Notes: generated by a model not told the origin, from the letters alone. A DNA stretch of 18,919 nt from Bacilli bacterium (GCA_900770925.1 CAAGLY010000005.1:1-18919); one strand, 5' to 3'. Counted from the first letter of the stretch, positions 1-7,714 are shown. Translations and numbers: made by a program.

Positions 1-88
1 CCGGCGGACACGCCCGATCCCATCCCGAACTCGGAAGCTAAGCGCCGGACGCCGACAATACCCCTCGGGGCAAGATAGGCGCAGCCGC
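1..88 (+). rRNA. rrf: 5S ribosomal RNA, 3' part
   Basis: The first bases carry the conserved 5S core: CCCGATCCCATCCCGAAC, then TCGGAAGCTAAGC, then a GC-rich hairpin and GGCAAGATAGG near the 3' end. The 5' end (about 25-30 nt) lies outside the window. The 3' end is put near 88, where the terminal-stem strand GCGCAGCCGC finishes; the exact base is not certain because the pairing 5' strand is missing. It is probably the end of an rRNA operon, followed immediately by a terminator. Confidence 0.93.
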
Positions 89-104
89 TTTCATCGCATT
101 TAAT

Positions 105-134
105 GGCTATGCCTCTAGGTATGGCCTTTTTTTT
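105..134 (+). terminator. Rho-independent terminator of the rRNA unit
   Basis: A 9-bp stem (GGCTATGCC with GGTATGGCC, two G-U pairs) with a TCTA loop is followed by eight T residues. It ends transcription of the 5S/rRNA unit. An ATG at 103 opens a longer version of the next gene but lies at the base of this hairpin, so it is not a credible start. Confidence 0.9.
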
Positions 135-162
135 AATGGTTTTCTTTCCTTTTTGGAAAAGG

Positions 163-168
163 TACAAT
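163..168 (+). promoter_or_regulatory. -10 box (TACAAT) abutting the start codon
   Basis: TACAAT stands six bases before the ATG at 175, so the expected transcription start falls on or next to that ATG. No good -35 hexamer is visible about 17 bp upstream (only T-rich sequence), and there is no Shine-Dalgarno site. This suggests a leaderless mRNA for the downstream operon. Confidence 0.55.
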
Positions 169-174
169 ATCTGC

Positions 175-1098
175 ATGGGAAATATTGATATTAAAGAAGG
201 TTATTTATCCTTCCTTGGGTATAAGACGTATTATCGGATTGTCAATCCGAACGGAAAGAAGGTTCCGCTTGTGATTCTTCATGGCGGTCCTGGCTCGACG
301 CATAATTCCTATGAAGTCTTAGATGAGTGTGCTTTTGTCTATGACCGTCCGATTGTCAGGTATGATCAGATCGGGTGCGGATTATCGAGTCTTGAATCTC
401 CTCATCCTTATCTTTGGCATGCGTCGACCTGGATGGATGAGCTTTCCAATCTGAGAGAGAAGCTGAATCTGAATCGGATTCATTTAATAGGTCATTCCTG
501 GGGAGGAAGGCTTGCTCTTCTTTATAGGATCAACCGGAAACCGGATGGGGTTGTTTCCTTAACCTTATCCTCCACTCTTTCTTCGGCTTCTTTATGGAGA
601 GAGGAGACTCATCATCTCCTTTCTTATCTTCCTAAAGAAGAAAAAGAGGTTTTACTGAAAGCCGAAAGAGAAAATGATTTCTCTTCTTTGGAATATTCCA
701 ATGCCTATGAGCATTACTATCGCCTTTTTATCGGCGGCCCATTTAAGAAAGGAATTGATCCTGACTGTTTAACCCGGGAGAAGAAGAAAGGGGATGAGGC
801 TTATCTTACAGCTTGGGGTCCCTGTGAGTTTAATCCTACCGGTACTTTGAAGGACTATGAAGTGACTCCCAGGAGGAATGAGATCAAGTGCCCGGTTCTT
901 CTTCTTTCCGGTGAAAGGGATGAATCGACTCCTTATCAGAATAAGGTAAGGTATGAGGCTCTTTCCACGAAGAAAAAATGGTGTCTTTATCCTAAAAGCC
1001 GGCATAGGACTTATATTGACTGCCAGAAGAAGTTTGAAGATGATCTTTTCTCCTTCCTGGATGAAAATGATACGGAGGGTATGAATAATGAAGACTAG
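175..1098 (+). CDS. Proline-iminopeptidase-like alpha/beta hydrolase (S33)
   Basis: A 307-residue cytoplasmic alpha/beta hydrolase, close to the usual ~295 residues of Lactobacillus PepI-type prolyl aminopeptidases, which release N-terminal proline from peptides. Visible motifs: oxyanion HGGPG at residues 36-40, YDQIGCG at 63-69, nucleophile elbow GHSWGG with Ser108, the acid Asp249 in SGERDESTP, and the probable catalytic His277 in KSRHRTYID. The motif GTLKDYEVTPR near 223-233 is also seen in PepI relatives. The start at 175 is chosen over 103 because 103 lies in the rRNA terminator, while 175 follows a -10 box directly. The last 11 bases overlap the next gene. Substrate specificity cannot be read from sequence; another S33 hydrolase activity is possible. 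Confidence 0.85.
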   Translation: MGNIDIKEGYLSFLGYKTYYRIVNPNGKKVPLVILHGGPGSTHNSYEVLDECAFVYDRPIVRYDQIGCGLSSLESPHPYLWHASTWMDELSNLREKLNLNRIHLIGHSWGGRLALLYRINRKPDGVVSLTLSSTLSSASLWREETHHLLSYLPKEEKEVLLKAERENDFSSLEYSNAYEHYYRLFIGGPFKKGIDPDCLTREKKKGDEAYLTAWGPCEFNPTGTLKDYEVTPRRNEIKCPVLLLSGERDESTPYQNKVRYEALSTKKKWCLYPKSRHRTYIDCQKKFEDDLFSFLDENDTEGMNNED

Positions 1099-1657
1099 GA
1101 ATCAGCTCTGTCAGTCGCTTAGCTATGCACAGATCAGGCCGGATACGTTAACTCAGGTCCGGTTTGATTTACATCATGCGGAATTTTCCCTTCTTTTCGA
1201 AGATTATGACCCGAATAAGATCCTGAAGAACGGATCTTATCTTAGTCAGCTTGAACGGGTGCTGAAAGTCTTTAAGCCTGCTCTTCCTTCTCCTTATAAG
1301 AAAATCACGAAGGCTGTTTTTCTCTCTGCCCGCTATCTTTCCTCTTTTGAGACCTATGATGACTTTGTCGTTAAAGTCAAAGAGGAAACCAAGGATGAGC
1401 GTTCCAGGTATCTTTTTTTAGAGCGGTTCCATGTCAGTAGCCATCTTTCTTCGATGTACTTTAACCGTGCCTGTAAGTTCTTCCAGGAAACCTCTATCCT
1501 TGATGTTCCTTTTTTAGATAAGGAGACTAAGGAAAAAGCAAGGTCTTATTTTTCTCTTCCGGATGATAACGAGAAGCTTTTCTTTGCCCTTCTCCATCAG
1601 GCAAAGAAAGAAAATATCTCCTGTAAGGAAAGGCAGGATAAATTAAGGAAGAGGTAG
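1088..1657 (+). CDS. Unknown alpha-helical cytoplasmic protein
   Basis: A 189-residue protein with no signal peptide or membrane segment, rich in charged and aromatic residues and probably mostly helical. I do not recognise a domain. The start is supported by GGAGG at 1075-1079, eight bases before the ATG. It overlaps the peptidase gene by 11 nt and ends one base before the ABC transporter gene, so translational coupling on both sides is likely. Context suggests co-expression with the transporter, but gives no function. Confidence 0.75.
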   Translation: MKTRNQLCQSLSYAQIRPDTLTQVRFDLHHAEFSLLFEDYDPNKILKNGSYLSQLERVLKVFKPALPSPYKKITKAVFLSARYLSSFETYDDFVVKVKEETKDERSRYLFLERFHVSSHLSSMYFNRACKFFQETSILDVPFLDKETKEKARSYFSLPDDNEKLFFALLHQAKKENISCKERQDKLRKR

Positions 1658-1658
1658 G

Positions 1659-4418
1659 ATGCTAGAGCTTCTTGAAGTTAAAAAGGACTACTATGCCGAT
1701 AAGACTCCTTATCCGGCATTGAAAGGTATCTCCTTATCTTTCCCTTCCCTGCAGTTCGTCTCGGTCTTAGGACCATCCGGCTGCGGAAAAACGACTCTTC
1801 TGAACTTAATCGGAGGACTTGATTCTCTTACTTCCGGACAGATTCTTTTTGATGGAAAAGATATTGCCTTTAGGCAGGAGAAAGATCTCGATTCCTATCG
1901 GAATAACCATATCGGATTTATCTTTCAGGACTATTTCCTGATTCAGAATCTGACCGTTTACGAGAACGTCAAGCTTGCTCTTACTGTCCGTGATTATTCT
2001 GAGGCAGAGAGGAAGGAAAAGGTTCTAGATGCCTTGAAAAAGGTCCATATCGAAGAATTAGCCAAGAAGCGGCCGAATCAGCTCTCTGGCGGTCAGGCAC
2101 AGCGTGTTGCTATTGCCAGAGCTATCGTTACCGATCCGAGTATCCTGCTTGCCGATGAACCGACCGGTGCATTGGACAGCGAGAACTCGAGAAGGATCAG
2201 GCAGTTATTAAAAGAGCTTTCCAAAGAGCATCTGGTAATCAGGGTGACGCATAATGAGACTCTTGCCCACGAGTTCTCTGACCGTCTGATTTCAAGGAAG
2301 GACGGAGAAATTGTCGAGGATGAAGCCCTTCATCCCGCCTCTGTTCCGTTTAAGGAAAAGAAGGAGCTTAGAAAGAGTGCTCTCTCCTTTAAGAGGAAGA
2401 GGAAGCTCGCCCTTCATAATCTCTTTTCCCGGAAGTGGAAAACCGTCCTTGCTGCCATTGCGAACTCTTTTGGCAGGATCGGGATTGCCTTCTTTTTGGC
2501 AATCAACCATGGTTTTTCTGTTTATTCCAATAGTCTATCCGTCGCTAGTGCGACTTCTCTTCCTGTGATTGTCTCTTCTTATGACCAGATCAGTCAGAAT
2601 GAGACCTACGCGGATAAAAACCAGTCTATCAATTACCCAGATAGCAAGGAAATCTATCCTGCTTTAGATACGGAAAGCAGTTACGGATATACAAGAAACC
2701 AGTTCACGCCGAAATATCTTGCTTATCTCGATAAAAGGAAAGAAGAGGGAATCTTAAGCGATTATTCGGTTAATTACGGTAACGGATATAACTTCAATCT
2801 GACGACAACTTATCCTGCTTCCTTAAACGGAACTAAGGAAGCAGGAATCAGGGAAGTCGATACGGCAAAGACAAGCTATAACTACTATGCTTATTCTGCC
2901 GGTCTTCCGTGGAATATCTTCCATTCCCTTTACGGGGATCTTGACCAGTATGATCTGATCTGCGGGGATAGGCCGGAAAACAGCAATGAGCTTGTCTTGG
3001 TTGTCTCCTCCTATAATGCAGTGAGTTTTTCTATCCTTCAGGGTCTTGGTTTCTATAATCCGAGCGATACTTCTCAGGAGGTCAGTGATTCTTCGTTAAG
3101 CACGAAGGTAAAGCCGATATCCTTTAAGGATGTTATCGGAAAAACCTACCGTATCTTTGATAATGATGATTATTTTATTCAGAATGATTCTTATATTGTG
3201 GAGGATGCGGATGGGAATGATCGTATTGTCTGCTCGTTTTCAAAACCAGAACTGACAGAAGCATTCTATGAAACAGGACGGGAATTGAAAATTACCGGTA
3301 TCCTCCGTCCGAAGAAAGGAAGCTCGAGGTCTAGGCTTGCTCCTAGTCTCTGTTTCCTCCCTTCGCTCCAGGAAGAGCTGGTAGAGAAGAACGAAAAGAG
3401 CAAGGTGGCGACAGGTATTAAGAATAATCTTGTCTTTACCCGGCCGAGTGATTTAGATGCCTCTGTCTTGGCAAGGCAGGGCTTTATCAATGAGAGGAGC
3501 GAACTTGCCACGGACTTTGCCAATAGCAAATCTGATGTCCTTCCTACCGAAAAACTCAATAAGATAGCTAGCCGGTATTTTCATTACTATCCTTTTGTGA
3601 AAAGCGGATATAGGTATATCGGTACAGGAAGGTTTTTAAGCGATGCCGGCAAAGTCGGTGCGGATCTGATTATCGATGAAGTGAAGAACCTCGACTTTAC
3701 CGATAGCGATGCTTTAGAACAGTTTAGGCAGGGAGTCTCGAAAGACTATGTCCGGGATGATAGGGATAGCTGCTATAGCAAAGTTATCTCACTTATTGCC
3801 TATGCGAACGCCTATTCCGAGATTCAGAACTTAGTCCTCTTCCCTAAGGACCTTTCCGAGCGTGGAATCCTTCTTCAGCGCCTGGATGAATTCAATACGA
3901 TAGAGGAAGATTCTCCTGACCATGCCGCCAATAAGAACGAACAGGTCTATTACCATACGAGTGATGCCTCTAGCAGGATTACCGATGTTGCTGAAAGGAT
4001 TTCCCTGGTCTCTACGATTCTGATTATCTTTGCCTGTGTTTCCTTAATTGTCTCTTCGGCAAGGACAGGGCTGCTGACCTCTAACAATGTGTTAGAGAGA
4101 CGGAAGGAAATCGGCCTGCTCCGTTCTCTTGGATCGAAGAAGCGGGATGTTGCTTATGTCTTTGAAATCGAATCGTTTCTAACCGGAAGGCTAGCCGGAT
4201 TGCTCGGATCCCTGTTTACCTATTGTCTATCCTTCCCGATTAACGCCCTTCTGAACCACTACTACTCCTTCTATGCGGTCGGGCACATCTGTTCCTTTAC
4301 CTGGTATCATGCTCTGATTGTTATTCTCTTTTCGGTTATTCTGGGCAGGATTTCTGCTCTTATTCCTGCCATTAAGGCAGGAAAAGAGAATCCGGTCAAG
4401 GCCCTTAAGGACCAGTAG
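1659..4418 (+). CDS. Fused ABC transporter ATPase/permease, MacB/FtsX type
   Basis: A 919-residue membrane protein. Residues 1-220 form an ABC ATPase: Walker A GPSGCGKT (38-45), Q-loop Gln90, signature LSGGQ (142-146), Walker B ILLADE (162-167), D-loop ALDS and H-loop His198. A first membrane helix lies at about 264-286, then a large extracytoplasmic domain at about 290-778, then three helices (about 783-805, 838-862, 884-903) in an FtsX-like domain with the cytoplasmic motif ERRKEIGLLRSLGSKKRDV. Fused ATPase-permease half-transporters of this four-helix type act as dimers in mechanotransmission, peptide export or lipoprotein release rather than classical uptake. The ~490-residue ectodomain is larger than the ~200 residues usual for MacB. 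The substrate is unknown. Confidence 0.9.
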   Translation: MLELLEVKKDYYADKTPYPALKGISLSFPSLQFVSVLGPSGCGKTTLLNLIGGLDSLTSGQILFDGKDIAFRQEKDLDSYRNNHIGFIFQDYFLIQNLTVYENVKLALTVRDYSEAERKEKVLDALKKVHIEELAKKRPNQLSGGQAQRVAIARAIVTDPSILLADEPTGALDSENSRRIRQLLKELSKEHLVIRVTHNETLAHEFSDRLISRKDGEIVEDEALHPASVPFKEKKELRKSALSFKRKRKLALHNLFSRKWKTVLAAIANSFGRIGIAFFLAINHGFSVYSNSLSVASATSLPVIVSSYDQISQNETYADKNQSINYPDSKEIYPALDTESSYGYTRNQFTPKYLAYLDKRKEEGILSDYSVNYGNGYNFNLTTTYPASLNGTKEAGIREVDTAKTSYNYYAYSAGLPWNIFHSLYGDLDQYDLICGDRPENSNELVLVVSSYNAVSFSILQGLGFYNPSDTSQEVSDSSLSTKVKPISFKDVIGKTYRIFDNDDYFIQNDSYIVEDADGNDRIVCSFSKPELTEAFYETGRELKITGILRPKKGSSRSRLAPSLCFLPSLQEELVEKNEKSKVATGIKNNLVFTRPSDLDASVLARQGFINERSELATDFANSKSDVLPTEKLNKIASRYFHYYPFVKSGYRYIGTGRFLSDAGKVGADLIIDEVKNLDFTDSDALEQFRQGVSKDYVRDDRDSCYSKVISLIAYANAYSEIQNLVLFPKDLSERGILLQRLDEFNTIEEDSPDHAANKNEQVYYHTSDASSRITDVAERISLVSTILIIFACVSLIVSSARTGLLTSNNVLERRKEIGLLRSLGSKKRDVAYVFEIESFLTGRLAGLLGSLFTYCLSFPINALLNHYYSFYAVGHICSFTWYHALIVILFSVILGRISALIPAIKAGKENPVKALKDQ

Positions 4419-4482
4419 TAGCTTGAAAAAGGATTCTGTCGGCTTTAAACTACCTGAAAGACAGGAAAAGGAGAAAACGGAA

Positions 4483-4668
4483 ATGGATAAGAAAATGTTC
4501 AAGGAAGCAAGGAAGAGCTACGGAGATCTGAAAGAAAGCAAAGGAAAGCTGGAGAGGACTCTTACTTTCCTTGATGCTTTTGAGAGCAAGGAGTTCTATC
4601 AGGAAAGACTCAAGGAGGCAGACGAAGCCTTAGAAAAGCTGGAAGCCTTTAGGGATAAACATCTATAG
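4483..4668 (+). CDS. Small coiled-coil protein (61 aa)
   Basis: A 61-residue, Lys/Glu-rich protein that reads as one long helix or coiled coil (for example SKGKLERTLTFLDAFESKEF). A good AAGGAG site at 4468-4473 lies nine bases before the ATG; an in-frame extension upstream overlaps the transporter gene and lacks such a site. It sits 64 bp after the ABC transporter and 36 bp before a membrane protein that also ends in a coiled coil, so an interaction among operon products is possible but unproven. Confidence 0.7.
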   Translation: MDKKMFKEARKSYGDLKESKGKLERTLTFLDAFESKEFYQERLKEADEALEKLEAFRDKHL

Positions 4669-4704
4669 AGGCAGCGGGTCTGATTTCATTTAGGAACAGC
4701 AGGA

Positions 4705-5787
4705 ATGAAACCGATTGAATATAAGCATACATTAGCGCTCTTTAAGAAAATCAAGGACGATCTGTCTAAGATTGCCTATGTAATCAGGATCGTGGTTCAG
4801 GTAGCTCTTGTCTTCTATTATGGGTTTGCTATCTATCGTCACTATTCTTCTCTTGTCTATCTGATTATCTACTGTATCCTTCTCTTTATTTCGCTTCTTG
4901 TCTTTGCCGAGCAGCTTTACTATCACAACAACGAGAAGGAAGCAAGGGCGAAGGAAAAGCATAGGAAGAGACATGCTGCCTTAAAGATTGTCGGATTAGT
5001 GGATAAGCTTGTTCTTCTGATTGTCTCCTGTGTTCCGATTGCCCAGGGGAAGGCGAGTGATTTCGATAAGGTCACGACTCTCTTTATTGCGATTCTGATT
5101 TTAATACAGAGGGTTTTCCTTTCTATCACTTATCTGAGGAACCGGTATAGGGAATGGCTGAAGGAAGCAATTGAACTCGATTATAAGGAATCCCTTTTAA
5201 GGAAGAGCCCGAGTCAGACTTTTGCGGATAAGATCCATGACTTTGCCAGGAATCTGACCGGACAGAAGAAGGCATCGGATCTTGAAGAGGATCTACAGGG
5301 ACGCATTGAAGAGTCCGAGGCACAGAAAAAAGAAAAGAAAAAGGCAGATAAGCAGAAACGGAAAGAACGGCGGAAGGAAGACCTGAAAAGGATCTTCCAT
5401 TATTATTCCGATAAACGTAAGCAAAAGAAAATAGAAGATGATAAGATTGATTCAGTTATTGAAAAGATTGGGAAAAAAGCAGAGAAAATCTTATCCGATA
5501 AAGATAGGATGCTAGAGATTGCAAACAAGGCGGAGGATGAGCTTAGCAAGGCTGAACTAAGCGAAGATCTCTCCTCTCTGCCTGACTTCTGTCACTTCCT
5601 GAAAGATGACGGGCTAACCCTTTCTCCTGAAGCGAGGAAAGCAAGGCTGATTAATCTTCTCTACTTCCTTGATCCGATACTTCCAAATAATGAGACAAGG
5701 GAAGACAACCGGAAAGTTCTTGAAAAAACCAAAAGCAGGATTATTCTTCCTCTTCTGACACAGGAAGACGGAAAGAGAAAAAAGTAA
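4705..5787 (+). CDS. Membrane protein with long charged coiled-coil tail
   Basis: A 360-residue protein. The N-terminal third has about four hydrophobic segments (about residues 22-40, 48-68, 92-112, 122-140). The rest is very rich in Lys, Glu, Arg and Asp, with runs such as EKKKADKQKRKERRKED, predicted to be a cytoplasmic coiled coil, followed by a helical C-terminal region. No family is recognised. The upstream Shine-Dalgarno match (AGCAGGA) is weak and close to the ATG. It is the last gene of the operon beginning at 175. No convincing terminator follows; the next gene has its own promoter. Confidence 0.75.
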   Translation: MKPIEYKHTLALFKKIKDDLSKIAYVIRIVVQVALVFYYGFAIYRHYSSLVYLIIYCILLFISLLVFAEQLYYHNNEKEARAKEKHRKRHAALKIVGLVDKLVLLIVSCVPIAQGKASDFDKVTTLFIAILILIQRVFLSITYLRNRYREWLKEAIELDYKESLLRKSPSQTFADKIHDFARNLTGQKKASDLEEDLQGRIEESEAQKKEKKKADKQKRKERRKEDLKRIFHYYSDKRKQKKIEDDKIDSVIEKIGKKAEKILSDKDRMLEIANKAEDELSKAELSEDLSSLPDFCHFLKDDGLTLSPEARKARLINLLYFLDPILPNNETREDNRKVLEKTKSRIILPLLTQEDGKRKK

Positions 5788-5817
5788 GCACTTTTAACCC
5801 GAAGAGAGAAATCCCTC

Positions 5818-5846
5818 TTGTAACGTAATAGGGAGAATATTACAAT
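5818..5846 (+). promoter_or_regulatory. Promoter of yebC
   Basis: TTGTAA (5818-5823) and TACAAT (5841-5846) are separated by exactly 17 bp, a near-canonical housekeeping promoter. Expected transcription start is about 5853, giving a leader of about 62 nt. Confidence 0.75.
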
Positions 5847-5861
5847 ATTAAAGTTAAGTCA

Positions 5862-5882
5862 TTTGCAGTTTTTGACTGCAAA
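5862..5882 (+). promoter_or_regulatory. Hairpin in the yebC leader
   Basis: A perfect 8-bp stem (TTTGCAGT with ACTGCAAA) and a TTTTG loop lie just downstream of the predicted transcription start and about 20 bases before the ribosome binding site. There is no following T-run, so it is not a terminator. It may stabilise the 5' end or be a binding site; the function is not known. Confidence 0.5.
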
Positions 5883-5914
5883 ATCCAGACTAAGAAAGAA
5901 AAGAGGTATTCACT

Positions 5915-6643
5915 ATGGGACGTGCACACGAAGTTCGAGCAAAGAAGATCGCACAGACTAACGCCGCCAAATCGGCTCTGTACAATCGCGCCAGCAAGGA
6001 AATTTATCTTGCTGCTAAGTCCGGTGTCCCTGATCCCAATGAAAACCTTGCTTTACGTTCTGCCATTGAAAAATGGAAGGCTCAGCATGTCACCCGTGAT
6101 GTTATTGACCGTGCTATCCAGAAAGCCAAGAGCAAGGACGCCGCCGCATATGTCGCCGGCCGTTATGAAGGCTTTGGTCCTGGAGGAGTCGCTATCAGGG
6201 TCGATACTCTGACTGATAACGAGAAACGCGCTTTCTCCGCTGTCCGTGCTGCTTTCACTCATCATGGCGGAAAGATCGGAAACTCCGGTTCTGCTGCATT
6301 CAACTTTGTTCAGAGGGGTGTCATCTCCTTTGATTCCGAGAAGACTGCTGAAGAGATCGAAGATGATCTGATTCTCAATGATGTGGATGTTCAGTCTGTC
6401 GATGCCGAAGAGGGAACTGTCGTTGTTCAGGTTACCCCTTCCGATTTGAACAAGGCACGTACTGTCTTAAGGAGTGATTTTGCTCTTACCGATGATTCCT
6501 TCACCACTTCCGAAGTCACCTATGTTCCTTCCGGAGACTATGTCAATGTCAGCGATGACGATAAAGCAAAGCTTCAGAACCTTGTGGATAGCTTAAACGA
6601 CATCGAAGATGTCCAGGCTGTCTATCACAACGCCGATAGGTAA
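5915..6643 (+). CDS. yebC: YebC/TACO1-family protein
   Basis: A 242-residue cytoplasmic protein covering the full family length (about 240). Diagnostic stretches are GRAHEVRAKKIAQTNAAKSA at the N-terminus, KEIYLAAKSGVPDPNENLAL, RYEGFGPGGVAIRVDTLTDN around residues 83-102, and GGKIGNSGSAAFNF. The text resembles the Bacillus YeeI-like branch. Family members are described as DNA-binding regulators, and more recently as translation factors that relieve ribosome stalling, for example at proline runs; which applies here cannot be told. The start is supported by AAGAGG eight bases upstream. It is monocistronic, with its own promoter and a strong terminator. CGT arginine codons are commoner than in neighbouring genes, consistent with higher expression. 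Confidence 0.95.
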   Translation: MGRAHEVRAKKIAQTNAAKSALYNRASKEIYLAAKSGVPDPNENLALRSAIEKWKAQHVTRDVIDRAIQKAKSKDAAAYVAGRYEGFGPGGVAIRVDTLTDNEKRAFSAVRAAFTHHGGKIGNSGSAAFNFVQRGVISFDSEKTAEEIEDDLILNDVDVQSVDAEEGTVVVQVTPSDLNKARTVLRSDFALTDDSFTTSEVTYVPSGDYVNVSDDDKAKLQNLVDSLNDIEDVQAVYHNADR

Positions 6644-6661
6644 TTAAAACAGGGAAAAAAG

Positions 6662-6692
6662 AGGTGCCAGGGAAAGAAACCTGGCACCTTTT
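6662..6692 (+). terminator. Rho-independent terminator after yebC
   Basis: A perfect 10-bp stem AGGTGCCAGG / CCTGGCACCT with an eight-base loop, followed by TTTT. It begins 18 bases after the yebC stop codon. Confidence 0.9.
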
Positions 6693-6693
6693 C

Positions 6694-6702
6694 TGTTACA
6701 AT
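6694..6702 (+). promoter_or_regulatory. Extended -10 promoter just before a start codon
   Basis: TGTTACAAT is an extended -10 element (TGn plus TACAAT). It lies two bases past the yebC terminator and eight bases before the ATG at 6711, so the transcription start should fall on or within about two bases of that ATG. No Shine-Dalgarno site can fit in between. The -35 position would be inside the terminator hairpin and is poor, which fits an extended -10 type. Confidence 0.6.
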
Positions 6703-6710
6703 ACTTAAGT

Positions 6711-7073
6711 ATGAAATCATATTGGAAGCGATTTAAAACCTTTTCGGTCTATGATTGGGTCAAGGCAGGAACCAGGTTCCTTGCATTAGTTTTCGGTCTA
6801 TACTTCTCTATCTGTTTCTCCGTGAAAAGGAGTAAGGGAAGGACTCTCTTTGGCGATTCGAATAGGCAGGATAATGTCAGGGAGGTAGTCGGTCCGACAA
6901 GAAGTGATCTTCTTGTCTTATCTCTCTTCTGGATCTTTACGATTCTTCTTCTTGCCCTATTTGTCTATACCTTCTTCTTTAAGAAGATAGAACCTCTCCA
7001 TCTGAATGAGAAGGATATTGCGGACGGAAAGACGGTTGTCCTGAAGGAAAAAGATAAAAATGACCGAAAATGA
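6711..7073 (+). CDS. Small two-helix membrane protein
   Basis: A 120-residue protein with hydrophobic segments at about residues 20-37 (GTRFLALVFGLYFSICF) and 66-88 (DLLVLSLFWIFTILLLALFV). A short polar loop with a conserved-looking SKGRTLFGDSNRQDN stretch lies between them, and the tail is Lys/Asp-rich. No family is recognised. The start codon is inferred to be read without a leader. It overlaps the next gene by 14 nt, so the two form a unit. Confidence 0.7.
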   Translation: MKSYWKRFKTFSVYDWVKAGTRFLALVFGLYFSICFSVKRSKGRTLFGDSNRQDNVREVVGPTRSDLLVLSLFWIFTILLLALFVYTFFFKKIEPLHLNEKDIADGKTVVLKEKDKNDRK

Positions 7074-7452
7074 ACTTCTCTTGGATCTCACGAAGCTGAG
7101 GAATACAGAGATTATCCGCTGCACTTTGAAAGAAGATACTCTTTCTCTCCTTATTGTCTTTGACAATGACGAAGATATTGCCCAGAACCAGGAAAGCGAG
7201 GAAGAGGATGATGAAGATATCCTGAACGGACATCTTTATACTTTAGTCTTTGAGAAAGTTTCCTCTTTTATCCGAAAAGGAGAGGAAGCCGATAACTATA
7301 CGACCAAGAGCATCGAGGCGAAAGATAACTCCCTGCATCTTTTATTAGAAGGACATAATAGGATCGGTGAGGATACGGAGAGGGAAATCTCATTCTCTTA
7401 TGATTCTTATCATTTAGAAGATAATGGCCGGATCAAAGGACCGGATGTCTAA
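7060..7452 (+). CDS. Unknown acidic protein (130 aa)
   Basis: A 130-residue acidic protein without signal peptide or membrane helix. Alternating hydrophobic/polar residues suggest beta structure (RCTLKEDTLSLLIVFDND, then HLYTLVFEKVSSF and SFSYDSYHLED). The middle holds a run of Glu/Asp (ESEEEDDED). No family is recognised. Its start lies inside the previous gene, with GAAGGA about ten bases upstream, so translation is probably coupled to the membrane protein. Confidence 0.65.
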   Translation: MTENELLLDLTKLRNTEIIRCTLKEDTLSLLIVFDNDEDIAQNQESEEEDDEDILNGHLYTLVFEKVSSFIRKGEEADNYTTKSIEAKDNSLHLLLEGHNRIGEDTEREISFSYDSYHLEDNGRIKGPDV

Positions 7453-7586
7453 AATTTAAATCTTTGTGCCGGACTTGAAAAAGAGTGATTTGTGCCTGAA
7501 CACGAAGGACTATCCCTTCATGATGGCTATAGCGATCACCCTATAAGTGCGAAGCTTTAAAATTAGAGCCGAAAGGCTCGCTTTTT
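7452..7586 (+). ncRNA. Candidate structured RNA with terminator-like hairpin
   Basis: This non-coding stretch folds, by hand, around a long closing helix: 7452-7469 pairs with 7547-7564 (16 pairs, several G-U, two mismatches). Inside are a second helix (7485-7490 with 7534-7539) and two small hairpins, GTG/CAC at 7492-7503 and GAAGG/CCTTC at 7504-7519. It is followed by GAGCC-GAAA-GGCTC and a T-run at 7566-7586, a plausible terminator. It could be a trans-acting small RNA or a structured 3' UTR of the preceding gene. It does not match 5S, SRP, tmRNA or RNase P motifs I know. A weak -10-like GATAAT lies at 7420-7425. Confidence 0.4.
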
Positions 7587-7714
7587 GTTTGCTCCAGGAA
7601 CAACGGCCAGAAGTCAGAACAGGGAGACCCTGTTTGTTTGCAGAATATATTCTTTGCAGAGGAATAACTGTTAATAAGGCAGTCTGTTCAACAAACAATT
7701 CCTATCAGCAATTA
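7587..7714. other. Intergenic remainder with two small inverted repeats
   Basis: No gene is seen. The stretch holds a 7-bp hairpin AACAGGG-AGA-CCCTGTT (7618-7634) and a nearby imperfect palindrome around GAATATATTC (about 7642-7661). Neither is followed by a T-run. They may belong to the 3' end of the candidate RNA upstream. Confidence 0.35.

Noticed and set aside
103..174. Longer peptidase start at ATG 103 with an apparent hydrophobic N-terminus
   Set aside because: These bases are the 5S terminator hairpin, its T-run and the -10 box. The extra residues are an accident, and the S33 hydrolase domain starts normally at 175.
5798..5820. Possible terminator after the five-gene operon (AAGAGAG...CCCTCTT)
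   Set aside because: The stem has a mismatch and no T-run follows; the sequence overlaps the -35 of the yebC promoter. Kept only as a remark.
7452..7586. Known RNA families (SRP, tmRNA, RNase P, 6S) for the structured intergenic region
   Set aside because: None of the conserved motifs I know for these RNAs is present, so it is left as an unnamed candidate.
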